From an uncultured Collinsella sp. (GTDB taxonomy: Bacteria > Actinomycetota > Coriobacteriia > Coriobacteriales > Coriobacteriaceae), in contig CABUDI010000015.1 in assembly GCA_902490305.1 (NCBI GenBank), positions 1-43,675 of the forward strand: a stretch of DNA of 43,675 nucleotides, given 5' to 3'. Below, piece after piece: positions 8,246-16,002 of the stretch. How positions within the stretch are numbered: the first letter of the stretch is position 1; every line of letters begins with the position of its first letter. Both the position numbers and the translations under genes were made by a program. Under the pieces are notes generated by a model. The model had not been told where the DNA came from. It did not search any database and was given only the letters and a program-made list of their open reading frames with translations.

Positions 8246-9331
8246 ATGAAGCCACGTAACATTGCCATCGCCTGCGGTGTCGCGGGAGTCGCCGTCGGCC
8301 TTGCCGCTGCCGCCGGCATCGTTTACCGCAAGCAAATCAAGTCCGCCGCGTCGCTCAAACGCTTGACCGGCCACGCGGATGGCTATGACCTGTACGCAAT
8401 CGACATCGCTTACGACTACAACCTCGACCGCATCATCGCCGCTGGCGTGCGCGACGACCAGGCCTACATCGATGCCGTAGTGGCGCAGGTGCTGCCCGGT
8501 GTGCCGGTACATGTCCAGGCGCCCCAGTTTGCCTGCAGCGCTTTTGTCGCCGTAGATGCCGGAGGCCGCGTGCGCACCGGTCGCAATTACGACTTTAAGG
8601 ACGACACCTCGTCGCTGCTGGTGCGCAATCACCCACGCGGCGGCTATGCCTCCATCGGGTTTGCCGCCCTTAACAACCTGGGCGATAACACTCCGCATGA
8701 CTCCGTCGGCGGACGCGCCGCCGCACTCATGGGCCCGTTTGCCCAGCTCGACGGTGTTAACGAATGCGGCGTGTCCATTGCCGTACTCACTCTGGATTCC
8801 AAGCCCTGTGACCAGGACACGCAACGCCCCGTCATCAATACCTCGCTCGCCATCCGTCTGGTGCTCGACCGTGCCGCCACCACGCAAGAAGCTGTCGACC
8901 TGCTTTCCGCCTACGACATGCACGCCATGGCAGGACGCGATTACCACTTCTTTATCAACGACGCCGCCGGTGACGCGCGCGTAGTAGAGTGGGATCCGCG
9001 CGATCCGAACCGTGCTTTCAAAGCGACTCCTGTACGCCAGGTTACGAACTTCTACGCCTGCTATGACGACGAAGTGCTGTCCAACCAAAAGAATGGCGAG
9101 CTGGGCCATGGTAAAGAGCGCGCCGTCGCAATCGCCGATGTTCTTGACGCCCATGTCGGTGCCCAGGACGAAACGATTGTCTGGGAAGCCCTGCGTGCCG
9201 CAGCGCAAGAACCCAATCCGGAAGACATCACCAGCAATACGCAATGGTCGGTCGTCTTTGACAATACCGAACCCGCCGCCGCTATTACGCTGCGCCGCCA
9301 CTGGGGCGACGTCGACGCCTTCGCACTGTAA
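8246..9331 (+). CDS. Membrane-anchored Ntn-type linear amide hydrolase (choloylglycine hydrolase-like)
   Basis: 361 residues. Residues 6-27 form one hydrophobic segment near the N-terminus, followed by basic residues, suggesting a membrane anchor or uncleaved signal. The core begins at FACSAF (C97) followed by GRNYDF (R113, D116). This is the arrangement of the nucleophile Cys and the Arg/Asp pair in choloylglycine hydrolase, penicillin V acylase and acid-ceramidase-like Ntn enzymes. In those families the Cys is freed as the new N-terminus by trimming, so cleavage before C97 is expected (inference). The later NSL-like INTSLAIRLVL and DYHFFI segments fit the family. AGGAG lies 5 nt before the ATG. 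The substrate (bile-salt amides, acyl-homoserine lactones, beta-lactams or others) cannot be told. Confidence 0.75.
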   Translation: MKPRNIAIACGVAGVAVGLAAAAGIVYRKQIKSAASLKRLTGHADGYDLYAIDIAYDYNLDRIIAAGVRDDQAYIDAVVAQVLPGVPVHVQAPQFACSAFVAVDAGGRVRTGRNYDFKDDTSSLLVRNHPRGGYASIGFAALNNLGDNTPHDSVGGRAAALMGPFAQLDGVNECGVSIAVLTLDSKPCDQDTQRPVINTSLAIRLVLDRAATTQEAVDLLSAYDMHAMAGRDYHFFINDAAGDARVVEWDPRDPNRAFKATPVRQVTNFYACYDDEVLSNQKNGELGHGKERAVAIADVLDAHVGAQDETIVWEALRAAAQEPNPEDITSNTQWSVVFDNTEPAAAITLRRHWGDVDAFAL

Positions 9332-9400
9332 GGAGCTGGCACCGTCGTCCTTACGCTCGCCTGACGTTGCTTACATTTCTATACATTTGAGCTAACACGT

Positions 9401-9433
9401 TTTACCCCCGCATCAACAGTGTGCGGGGGTAAA
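9401..9433 (+). terminator. Hairpin between amide hydrolase and pfkA
   Basis: TTTACCCCCGCA (9401-9412) pairs perfectly with 9422-9433 around 9 nt. It lies 69 nt after the hydrolase stop and 38 nt before the pfkA start. A -10-like TATAAC follows at about 9447, so it may terminate one transcript and overlap the -35 zone of the next. Confidence 0.7.
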
Positions 9434-9471
9434 CTTATGCGCATGTTATAACTTGCCCGGAAGGATTCACC

Positions 9472-10551
9472 ATGCTTAGGATCGGTCTTCTTACCAGTGG
9501 CGGCGACTGCCAAGCGCTCAACGCCACCATGCGCGGCATCGTCAAAACGCTTATGACCAATAGTGAAGAACCTATCGAGATCTACGGTTTTGAGGACGGC
9601 TACCAGGGCCTTATCTACAGCAGGTTCCGCGTCATGACGCCCGCCGATTTTAGCGGCATCCTCACCCGCGGCGGCACCATCCTTGGCACGAGCCGCACGC
9701 CGTTCAAGCGTCTGGACACTCCCGAGGCCGACGGCGTCGAGAAGGTGCCGGCGATGGTCCACACCTATCACAAGCTGCAGCTCGACTGCCTGTTTATGCT
9801 GGGCGGCAACGGCTCCACCAAGACCGCCAACCGCCTGCGCGAAGAGGGCCTCAACGTTATCGCCCTGCCCAAGACCATCGATAACGACACCTGGGGCACC
9901 GAGATGACCTTTGGCTTTACGAGCGCCATCGACGTCGCCACCAAGTGCATCGACGACATCCACACCACCGCTTCGAGCCACGGCCGCGTGTTCGTCATCG
10001 AGATCATGGGCCACAAGGTTGGCTGGATCCCGCTGTACGCCGGTGTCGCGGGCGGTGCGGATGTCATCTTGATTCCCGAGATCCCCTACGACATGGACCA
10101 GGTCATCAAGACCATCGAGCATCGCATGGAGACCGGCAGCCGCTTTACCATCGTGGCCGTCGCCGAGGGCGCTATCTCCAAGGAGGACGCGGCGCTGTCC
10201 AAGAAGGAGTACAAGAAGAAGCTCGCCGAGCGTACGAGCCCCTCGATTGTCTACGACATCGCCAAGGAGATCGAAGCCAAGACTGGTCGCGAGACCCGTG
10301 TCGCCATCCCCGGCCACACGCAGCGCGGCGGCCAGCCCGACGCCCAGGACCGCATCTTTGCGACCCAGTGCGGCGTCGAGGCGGCACTCGGCTGCCTACG
10401 CGGCGAGTTTGGCTACATGATCGCCCTGCGTGACGGCAAGATGTGCCACATGCCGCTCGAGGAAGTCGCCGGCAAGCTCAAGTATGTCGACCCCCAGAGT
10501 GATCTGGTGCGCGAGGCCAAGGCGCTGGGCATCAGCTTCGGCGGCGAATAG
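9472..10551 (+). CDS. pfkA: 6-phosphofructokinase
   Basis: 359 residues. It phosphorylates fructose 6-phosphate to fructose 1,6-bisphosphate, the committed glycolytic step. LLTSGGDCQALNA near the N-terminus binds the nucleotide. The usual GGDGS is GGNGS here (111-115), so the Mg-contacting Asp is Asn113, while Gly114, associated with ATP use, is retained. PKTIDNDTWGTEMTFGF (133-149) holds catalytic D137 and D139, with Lys134 where most ATP enzymes have Gly. PGHTQRGGQP binds the sugar phosphate. The Gly114/Lys134 combination is that of mixed 'group III' enzymes, so the phosphoryl donor needs testing. AAGGA precedes the ATG by 6 nt. A large palindrome follows. Confidence 0.93.
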   Translation: MLRIGLLTSGGDCQALNATMRGIVKTLMTNSEEPIEIYGFEDGYQGLIYSRFRVMTPADFSGILTRGGTILGTSRTPFKRLDTPEADGVEKVPAMVHTYHKLQLDCLFMLGGNGSTKTANRLREEGLNVIALPKTIDNDTWGTEMTFGFTSAIDVATKCIDDIHTTASSHGRVFVIEIMGHKVGWIPLYAGVAGGADVILIPEIPYDMDQVIKTIEHRMETGSRFTIVAVAEGAISKEDAALSKKEYKKKLAERTSPSIVYDIAKEIEAKTGRETRVAIPGHTQRGGQPDAQDRIFATQCGVEAALGCLRGEFGYMIALRDGKMCHMPLEEVAGKLKYVDPQSDLVREAKALGISFGGE

Positions 10552-10579
10552 CCTCGGCCGAAACTGCTCTCATCGGAGA

Positions 10580-10690
10580 CCCCAGGGCTTACCTCCCAAA
10601 TCGTCCTCGGACATGTCAGGATCCCGCCGTGCGCTTCGCGCGGCGGGATCCTTCCGTCCTGCGGAAAGATTTGGGAGGTAAGCCCTGGGG
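10580..10690 (+). repeat. Long-stem palindrome with conserved internal loop, element A
   Basis: Outer arms 10580-10601 and 10669-10690 are a perfect 22-bp pair. The inner stem 10618-10629 / 10641-10652 is perfect over 12 bp around a TTC-type loop. Between the stems lie CGTCCTCGGACATG on one side and CGTCCTGCGGAA on the other; these motifs recur in four other elements. It begins 29 nt after the pfkA stop. No T run follows, so it is not a classical terminator. Confidence 0.92.
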
Positions 10691-10994
10691 CCTCCTACGG
10701 TGACTGGGGAGGCCGAGACTATTCGTCTTCTTGCTGCGGGTGCCTGGGGTAGGATGCGGCGTGCATTTTTGGGAGTATTCAGCAGCCGAGGGTGCCTGCA
10801 TACTGGATTTTGGGCGAAAGGCAGGCACCATGGGCCGCATCCTGTAAAAAAACGAGCGGCTCTAGAGGCGTTGGGACTCAGAATCGGGGCTTTCAGCGCA
10901 GTTTTGCACCCCCGCCCCCGCGCCCGCGGACCCCGGGACGCTGAATACTCCGGAATTTGCACGGCGCCCCCTGGGGTACCTGTGGGCAAAAAGC
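10691..10994. other. Non-coding stretch with crossing inverted repeats and a G-quadruplex motif
   Basis: No gene is credible here. Several complementary segments are visible: AGGATGCGGC (10751-10760) with 10834-10843; GGAGTATTCAGC (10772-10783) with 10940-10951, extended by CGTGCA (10760-10765) with 10958-10963; and GGTGCCTGC (10791-10799) with 10821-10829. The second pair crosses the first, giving a pseudoknot-like topology. On the minus strand 10909-10934 reads as four G runs of 3-5 separated by 1, 3 and 5 bases. I recognise no known RNA family. Confidence 0.6.
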
Positions 10995-11031
10995 AACCGC
11001 CCCGTCAAAGTATGCATTTGGCGGGGCGGTT
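10995..11031 (-). terminator. Terminator for the FtsX-type permease operon
   Basis: The stem AACCGCCCCGTCAAA (10995-11009) pairs with 11017-11031 with one mismatch. On the minus strand it is followed by GCTTTTTGCC. It lies 62 nt beyond the permease stop. Confidence 0.85.
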
Positions 11032-11092
11032 TATGCAAAAATGCTGCTGCGGGCGCGTCGGCAGCTCGCTAGAACTTGAATCCCAGGACAGG

Positions 11093-13858
11093 TTACTCGG
11101 CGCTCTTGAGGGCGCCGACCATGTCGATCTTGTTGAGCGTTCGGTTGGTGGCGAGGTTGACGATAAACGTAAAGCCGAAGGAAAGCACTACGGCGAGCAC
11201 GTAGCTTAGCGGCTCGACCTCAACGTCAAAGTACAGCGACGGCATCTGCAGGATGTACGTAAAGCTCTCGGCAAGCAGGCCACCCAGCGGCACGCCCAGT
11301 GCGGTGCCAATCGCCGTGAGGATCAACGTCTCCTTGTTGACGTAATGGTGTACCTCGCCACGGCGGAAGCCCAGCACCTTGATGGTCGCCAGCTCGCGCT
11401 CGCGCTCGGAGATATTCGTGTTGGACAACGTAAACACCACCACAAACGACAGGCACGCCGCCATAAAGGTCACGAGCACCACGACGGAATTGATGATAGT
11501 GAAGTTCGCCTCGTAGTTCTGCCAATGTTCGGCCGTGCTCGAGATGGTGAGCCAACCGTCACTCTTAAGATTCTTGCTAAACGCAATCTGGTCGGCCGAC
11601 GAGCCCTTAAGCAGCACAAAGATGCCGTTAAGACGCGCGCTTCGGCCGAACGCGCGCTCATAGGTGCCCTGCGTCATATAGAGCGTGTTGCCCAAATAGT
11701 TGAGCGAGATGTCGCTGACTTTGACCTTGGCGACGTTGAGCGACGAATCCTGGACCTGCGCCGTGTCGCCCGGCTGAATCCCAAGAACCAGCTGTGAACT
11801 CTTGCTCAGATACACGTCTCCGTCACGCAAAGACAGTGGCTCTTTGGACTCATCCTCGAGACGCACGTAGTCGTCCAGGTCGTTCGTGCGGTCATCGGGC
11901 ACCACAATCAGCTGCACGGTCTCGCTCTTTCCGCCGAATGTAAAGGTGACGTTGTCGGTCATAATCGGCAGCGTCGAAGTCACGGTCACGTTGGAATCAT
12001 TGGCCGCGCTGCGCTCATCCAATGCCGCGCACGTCTGCGAAAAATCGTCGGGATTGGCGACCGCCAGCAGATCGTAGCGTGTGATGTGGCCGTACTGCTT
12101 GGGCGAAAGCGCGACCGACGTGTCGCGAATACCCATACCGCAGATCACAAGCGCGGTGCAACCCGCAATGCCAAAGATGGTCATAAAGGCGCGCTTTTTA
12201 TAGCGGAATAGGTTGCGTGCAGCGACCTTGTTCAAAAAGCCCATGCGGCGCCAGATAAAGCCGATGCGCTCGAGCAAGATGCGCGAGCCAGCGCGCGGGG
12301 CCTTGGGACGCATAAGCGAGGCCGGGGTCTCGGCCATCTCGTGGCGGCAGGCGATAATCGTGGCGCCCACCACGCCCACGGCAAACAGCGCCACCGACAC
12401 GAGCGACGACACGATGTCGTACGAAAGCAGCATCTGGGGCAGTGAGTACATGTCGTCGAACACCGTAAACAGGAACAGCGGCAGGCCCACAAATCCGATG
12501 ATGTTGCCGAGCACGCCGCCGATCAGACAAGCCCACAGCGCATAGTCCACGTATTTGGACAGGATGCGTCCGCGCGAATAACCGAGTGCCTTATACAGGC
12601 CGATGAGCGTGCGCTCCTCCTCGACCATACGCGTGGCGGTGGTAAGGCTGATGAGCACGGCGACGATAAAGAAGATGAACGGGAACACCGTGGCGATGGC
12701 CTCAATTGACGAGCTGTCGCTCTCCACGCTCGAGTAGCTTGCGATGTTGCCGCGGTCCTGGATGTACCAGGTGCATTCGCCCAGATCGGAAAGCTCGGCG
12801 CGGGCATCGGCAAACTGTTGATCGGCGGCGGCGCGACGCTGATCCAGGTCGGCTTGCGCCTGCGCACGCTCGTCGCTGCCCTCGGCCATGCGGTTGATGT
12901 TGTCCTGCTCAATCCCAAAGAGCATATTCGCCTGACGCTCAGCCGCGTCCAAGCTCGCCGGCGTGTCGACCGTCAGCTCCTGGGCGCGCGCCTTCTCACG
13001 CTCCTCGCGGATCTTCTCGATATTGCCCTTGACCTCATTGATCTTTGCCGCGTAGGAATCCGAATAGGAGTTGAGGCTCTTGGCTCCCTCGACGATCACG
13101 TGGACCGCGGAGTAGGAAGAAGATGTCGCGGCGTCCTCGCTCACATAGAACTTATAGTCCGCCGCCGAAGCAGCGCGAAAGGCGTTGACTGTCGAGTCAG
13201 AACTTACATCAGTGGGGTCGAGGACCTCAGCCGTAATGGTGTAATCGCCCGCGGCAAACTGGTCCTTGGCGCTTTGATTGGACGAGCTCGCGTCATTGGC
13301 GGCAAAACTCACCGTATCGCCGATTTTCTTGCCCGATGCCTTCAGGAACTTCGAAGTCACCGCGACTTCATCGGCGCTCTCGGGCAAATCGCCGTTCACG
13401 AGCACCGGCTGATCGATGTTCTCCTTGGAGAGACTCTGCACGACCACGCGCTCGCGCGTTGTGCCCACGGCGGTGTAGGCGGTCTCGGTGTAGATGCCCT
13501 CGGCCGTTTCGACGCCATCGACCTCTTGTATGGCGTCGAGATCATCGTCAGTCAGGCCATAGGTCGACTGCACGTTAATGTCATAGACATTTTGCTGGTC
13601 GAAGTAGGCATCAACCGAATCACACAGGTCCTCGCAACCCGCCTTAAGGCCGCACATCACGCTCACGCCAAGCGCGGTGATGACCACGATTGACAAAAAG
13701 CGCTTAAGACTGCCTCGGATTGTGCGGTAGATGCCACGGCGAAAAACCGTCGGCACCATATCGTTTGAGCTTTGGGCAGTGCGGTAGGTCGTAAAATCCT
13801 GCTCGCGCTCCGTGTTCTGCGCGTCGCGGCGTAGGCTGTTTTGGCGGTCTTGGTCCAT
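11093..13858 (-). CDS. ABC transporter permease, FtsX/MacB type, two FtsX repeats
   Basis: 921 residues from the ATG at 13858 (a GTG at 13870 would overlap the upstream stop). One membrane segment (about 53-71) is followed by a large extracytoplasmic region to about 385. That region contains a charged, probably coiled-coil stretch (about 270-360) rich in Glu, Arg, Gln and Ala. A first FtsX core has three segments (about 390-505). A second copy follows: one segment, a second outer domain, and three C-terminal segments. This is the layout of 'mechanotransmission' exporters rather than classical importers. The ATPase gene is 5 nt upstream. Substrate unknown; antimicrobial-peptide or lipoprotein handling are the usual roles. 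Confidence 0.9.
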   Translation of the reverse strand: MDQDRQNSLRRDAQNTEREQDFTTYRTAQSSNDMVPTVFRRGIYRTIRGSLKRFLSIVVITALGVSVMCGLKAGCEDLCDSVDAYFDQQNVYDINVQSTYGLTDDDLDAIQEVDGVETAEGIYTETAYTAVGTTRERVVVQSLSKENIDQPVLVNGDLPESADEVAVTSKFLKASGKKIGDTVSFAANDASSSNQSAKDQFAAGDYTITAEVLDPTDVSSDSTVNAFRAASAADYKFYVSEDAATSSSYSAVHVIVEGAKSLNSYSDSYAAKINEVKGNIEKIREEREKARAQELTVDTPASLDAAERQANMLFGIEQDNINRMAEGSDERAQAQADLDQRRAAADQQFADARAELSDLGECTWYIQDRGNIASYSSVESDSSSIEAIATVFPFIFFIVAVLISLTTATRMVEEERTLIGLYKALGYSRGRILSKYVDYALWACLIGGVLGNIIGFVGLPLFLFTVFDDMYSLPQMLLSYDIVSSLVSVALFAVGVVGATIIACRHEMAETPASLMRPKAPRAGSRILLERIGFIWRRMGFLNKVAARNLFRYKKRAFMTIFGIAGCTALVICGMGIRDTSVALSPKQYGHITRYDLLAVANPDDFSQTCAALDERSAANDSNVTVTSTLPIMTDNVTFTFGGKSETVQLIVVPDDRTNDLDDYVRLEDESKEPLSLRDGDVYLSKSSQLVLGIQPGDTAQVQDSSLNVAKVKVSDISLNYLGNTLYMTQGTYERAFGRSARLNGIFVLLKGSSADQIAFSKNLKSDGWLTISSTAEHWQNYEANFTIINSVVVLVTFMAACLSFVVVFTLSNTNISERERELATIKVLGFRRGEVHHYVNKETLILTAIGTALGVPLGGLLAESFTYILQMPSLYFDVEVEPLSYVLAVVLSFGFTFIVNLATNRTLNKIDMVGALKSAE

Positions 13859-13863
13859 GGGCG

Positions 13864-14565
13864 CTACCACTCGATCGTCTCGATAGGCACGGGATTTTGC
13901 TGGACCGTCTCGCTCTCCACGCGACCGTTCTTAAAGCGGATCAGGCGATCGGCCATGGGCGCCAGCGCGGAGTTGTGGGTGATGATGATGACCGTAATGC
14001 CCTGCTTGCGGCAAGTGTCCTGCAGCAGCTGCAAGATCTGCTTGCCGGTTTTATAGTCAAGTGCACCCGTGGGCTCGTCGCACAAAAGCAGCTTGGGGTT
14101 CTTTGCCAGTGCGCGGGCAATGGACACGCGCTGCTGCTCGCCGCCCGAAAGCTGTGCCGGAAAGTTGCCCAGGCGCTCGCCCAGGCCAACCTGACGAAGC
14201 GTTTGCTCGGCATCGAGCGAATCAGGGCAGATTTGCGCCGCAAGCTCAACATTTTCGAGCGCCGTCAGGTTGGGGACCAGATTGTAGAACTGGAAGACAA
14301 AGCCGACGTCGGCGCGGCGGTATTCCACGAGCTGCGCCTCGTTGGCGGAGCTCACGTCGCGCCCGTCCACCGTCACGGTGCCGGAGGTCGCCGTATCCAT
14401 GCCGCCCAGAATGTTGAGCGCCGTGGTCTTGCCGGCACCCGAAGCACCCAGAATGATGGCGAGCTCGCCGCGCTCGACCGTAAAGCTCGCGCCGTCGAGC
14501 GCATGAATGCGGGCATCGCCCTCGCCGTATGCTTTGACGACGTCTTTGAATTCGATATAGGCCAT
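13864..14565 (-). CDS. ABC transporter ATP-binding protein, MacB/LolD family
   Basis: 233 residues. Walker A is GASGAGKTT (about 40-48), the Q-loop follows VGFVFQFYNL, the signature is LSGGEQQR (139-146) and Walker B is LLLCDEPT (D163, E164). The QFYNLVPNLTALENV segment and short length are typical of the ATPase that pairs with FtsX-type permeases, and such a permease follows 5 nt downstream. GGGAG upstream supports the ATG at 14565; a TTG directly before it is less likely. The gene heads a two-gene operon, with a REP-like hairpin about 54 nt upstream. Confidence 0.94.
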   Translation of the reverse strand: MAYIEFKDVVKAYGEGDARIHALDGASFTVERGELAIILGASGAGKTTALNILGGMDTATSGTVTVDGRDVSSANEAQLVEYRRADVGFVFQFYNLVPNLTALENVELAAQICPDSLDAEQTLRQVGLGERLGNFPAQLSGGEQQRVSIARALAKNPKLLLCDEPTGALDYKTGKQILQLLQDTCRKQGITVIIITHNSALAPMADRLIRFKNGRVESETVQQNPVPIETIEW

Positions 14566-14618
14566 CAATCGGCTCCCATCTGGTCGGATAACTCTTTAGT
14601 ATTACCCATTTCGCACCG

Positions 14619-14654
14619 ACCAAAAAGGGACAGGTTTATTTTGGCAGGTTTTAT
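14619..14654 (-). repeat. REP-like hairpin, copy 3
   Basis: Read on the minus strand, this is ATAAAACCTGCCAAAA, the TAAACCTGTCCC loop core and TTTTTGG. It is the same element as 5451-5490, in the leader of the ABC operon. The distal stem is less complete than in copy 1. Confidence 0.85.
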
Positions 14655-14766
14655 ATGGGGAAACGGCAGCTATAGATGAGGCGCCGGGGAGGCAGAGAAA
14701 TCATCGACGGGGTCAGGCCGACCGCCAAACACAACGCACGCATCTCAATCTGTCAGCCAACTCATT

Positions 14767-14780
14767 CGAACAGCTGTTCG
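14767..14780 (+). promoter_or_regulatory. LexA-type SOS box before the GyrI-like gene
   Basis: CGAACAGCTGTTCG is a perfect 14-bp dyad matching the CGAAC-N4-GTTCG box used by LexA in Gram-positive bacteria and actinobacteria. It sits 57 nt before the start codon. Overlapping -10-like hexamers TATGAT at 14785-14790 and 14790-14795 lie just downstream, so the dyad would cover the -35 region and repress. Binding is inferred. Confidence 0.7.
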
Positions 14781-14836
14781 TTTCTATGATATGATTCAGC
14801 TATCTAAGCAGGCCAATACGCAGAAAGGCGGCCAAC

Positions 14837-15475
14837 ATGGCGTTCGACTTTAAGAAGGAATGTAAGGAGCTCTACAGACCTGCAAGCAAGCCGAGTATCG
14901 TAACTGTCCCGCCTATGAGCTACGTTGCCGTTCGCGGAAAGGGCGACCCAAATACCGAAGGTGGCGAGTATCAAAACGCCCTGCCACTGCTTTACGGCAT
15001 CGCCTATACCGTCAAGATGTCGAAGAAAGACTCAAGGAGTATCGAGGGCTATTTCGACTTTGTAGTACCGCCGCTCGAGGGATTCTGGTGGCAAGACTCC
15101 CCGAGCGGCGACATCGATTATGTACGCAAGGACGATTTCAACTTTATCTCGTGCATCCGCCTGCCCGATTTCGTCAGCCGAGATGATTTTGACTGGGCAG
15201 TCGCGGAAGCCACGACCAAAAAGAAACTGGACTTTTCTGCCGTCGAGCTGCTTAAAGTTGACGAGGGTCTCTGCGTTCAATGCATGCATACCGGACCCTA
15301 TGACAGCGAGCCGGCAACCGTAGACGCTATGCATGAATACACGAGCGAGCAGGGCTATGTCCCCGACTTCTCAGATACCCGTTTCCATCACGAAATCTAT
15401 CTCTCCGATCCGCGCAAATGTGCGCCGGAGAAACTTAAGACTGTGGTTCGTCATCCTATCAAGCGCGCTGAATAG
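14837..15475 (+). CDS. GyrI-like small-molecule-binding domain protein
   Basis: 212 residues. PPMSYVAVRGKGDPN near residue 30, LLYGIAYTVK, and VVPPLEGFWW are hallmarks of the GyrI-like family (SbmC/GyrI fold). E. coli SbmC is an SOS-induced protein protecting gyrase from microcin B17, and some free-standing GyrI-like proteins hydrolyse DNA-alkylating cyclopropane toxins. Two glutamates in the C-terminal half (for example within SAVELLKVDEG) could be catalytic, but I cannot assign them. No signal peptide is visible. The gene is preceded by a LexA-type dyad and AGAAAGG, and stands alone. A role in genotoxin protection is inferred from family plus promoter. Confidence 0.88.
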   Translation: MAFDFKKECKELYRPASKPSIVTVPPMSYVAVRGKGDPNTEGGEYQNALPLLYGIAYTVKMSKKDSRSIEGYFDFVVPPLEGFWWQDSPSGDIDYVRKDDFNFISCIRLPDFVSRDDFDWAVAEATTKKKLDFSAVELLKVDEGLCVQCMHTGPYDSEPATVDAMHEYTSEQGYVPDFSDTRFHHEIYLSDPRKCAPEKLKTVVRHPIKRAE

Positions 15476-15549
15476 CATGGAGCGTCATTTCACGCGCTAG
15501 GTTTTAAGCCAGCCAACCAGCCGCCTCCTAGACCGTCCGGTAATTATCT

Positions 15550-15642
15550 TGACGCGGCCCGTCGCATCTTATAAGTTTGTTTTGCTAAAGCTGGAAAGCC
15601 TCTCAACGATGCGCAACTCCAGCCCTTTTTCTATCAAGAGGC
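15550..15642 (+). other. Leader of the Abi relic: weak promoter and alternative hairpins
   Basis: TTGACG (15549-15554) and TATAAG (15570-15575) are 15 bp apart. Downstream, GCTGGA (15590-15595) can pair with TCCAGC (15618-15623), followed by CCTTTTTC as in a terminator. GCCTCT (15598-15603) can pair with AGAGGC (15637-15642), which contains the ribosome binding site. The two pairings exclude each other. The stems are only 6 bp, so this is suggestive only. Confidence 0.35.
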
Positions 15643-15646
15643 TTAA

Positions 15647-16000
15647 ATGAAATACCGGAAGTCGCGGATATCCATCAACGAACAAATAGCACTATTGACA
15701 GAAAACAAGGGTCTTAAGTGCTCTGATCAAAGCGAACTCGAGCGAGCTTTGGTCGAAGCCAACCACTACAGACTGTCGGCCTACTGGTTTCCCTACAAAA
15801 CCAAATGCAAGTCCGGGATTACCATCTTTCGCGAAGGCACAACATTCGAAACCATCATCTACACGTATGAATTTGACCGAGCCCTCCGGCAGTTAATGTT
15901 TGATGCGGTCGGCAGTGCGGTCGGCAGAATTGAGATCTACCTCAGAAGCAGAATTGCCTATCTTGCCTCTGAGGAACGCGGGCCTTTCTGTTACCCAGAT
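15647..16000 (+). pseudogene. Truncated Abi-family (AbiD/AbiF, Abi_2) abortive-infection protein
   Basis: The first about 118 codons encode the N-terminal part of an Abi_2 protein. Visible are ANHYRLSAYWFPYK, FREGTTFETIIYTYEFDRALR and IEIYLRSRIAYLA, the usual family blocks. Intact members are near 300 residues and some give phage resistance by blocking growth of infected cells. Similarity stops at CYPD (about 16000). From there the frame runs on for 90 codons of out-of-frame ClC-channel sequence, so the product would be nonfunctional. AAGAGG lies 5 nt before the ATG. The break is most simply a deletion joining two genes. Confidence 0.8.
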
Positions 16001-16002
16001 GT

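Noticed and set aside
10700..10994. tmRNA, RNase P RNA or SRP RNA downstream of pfkA
   Set aside because: None of the diagnostic cores (tRNA-like ends and tag frame, the RNase P conserved regions, the SRP tetraloop stem) is visible.
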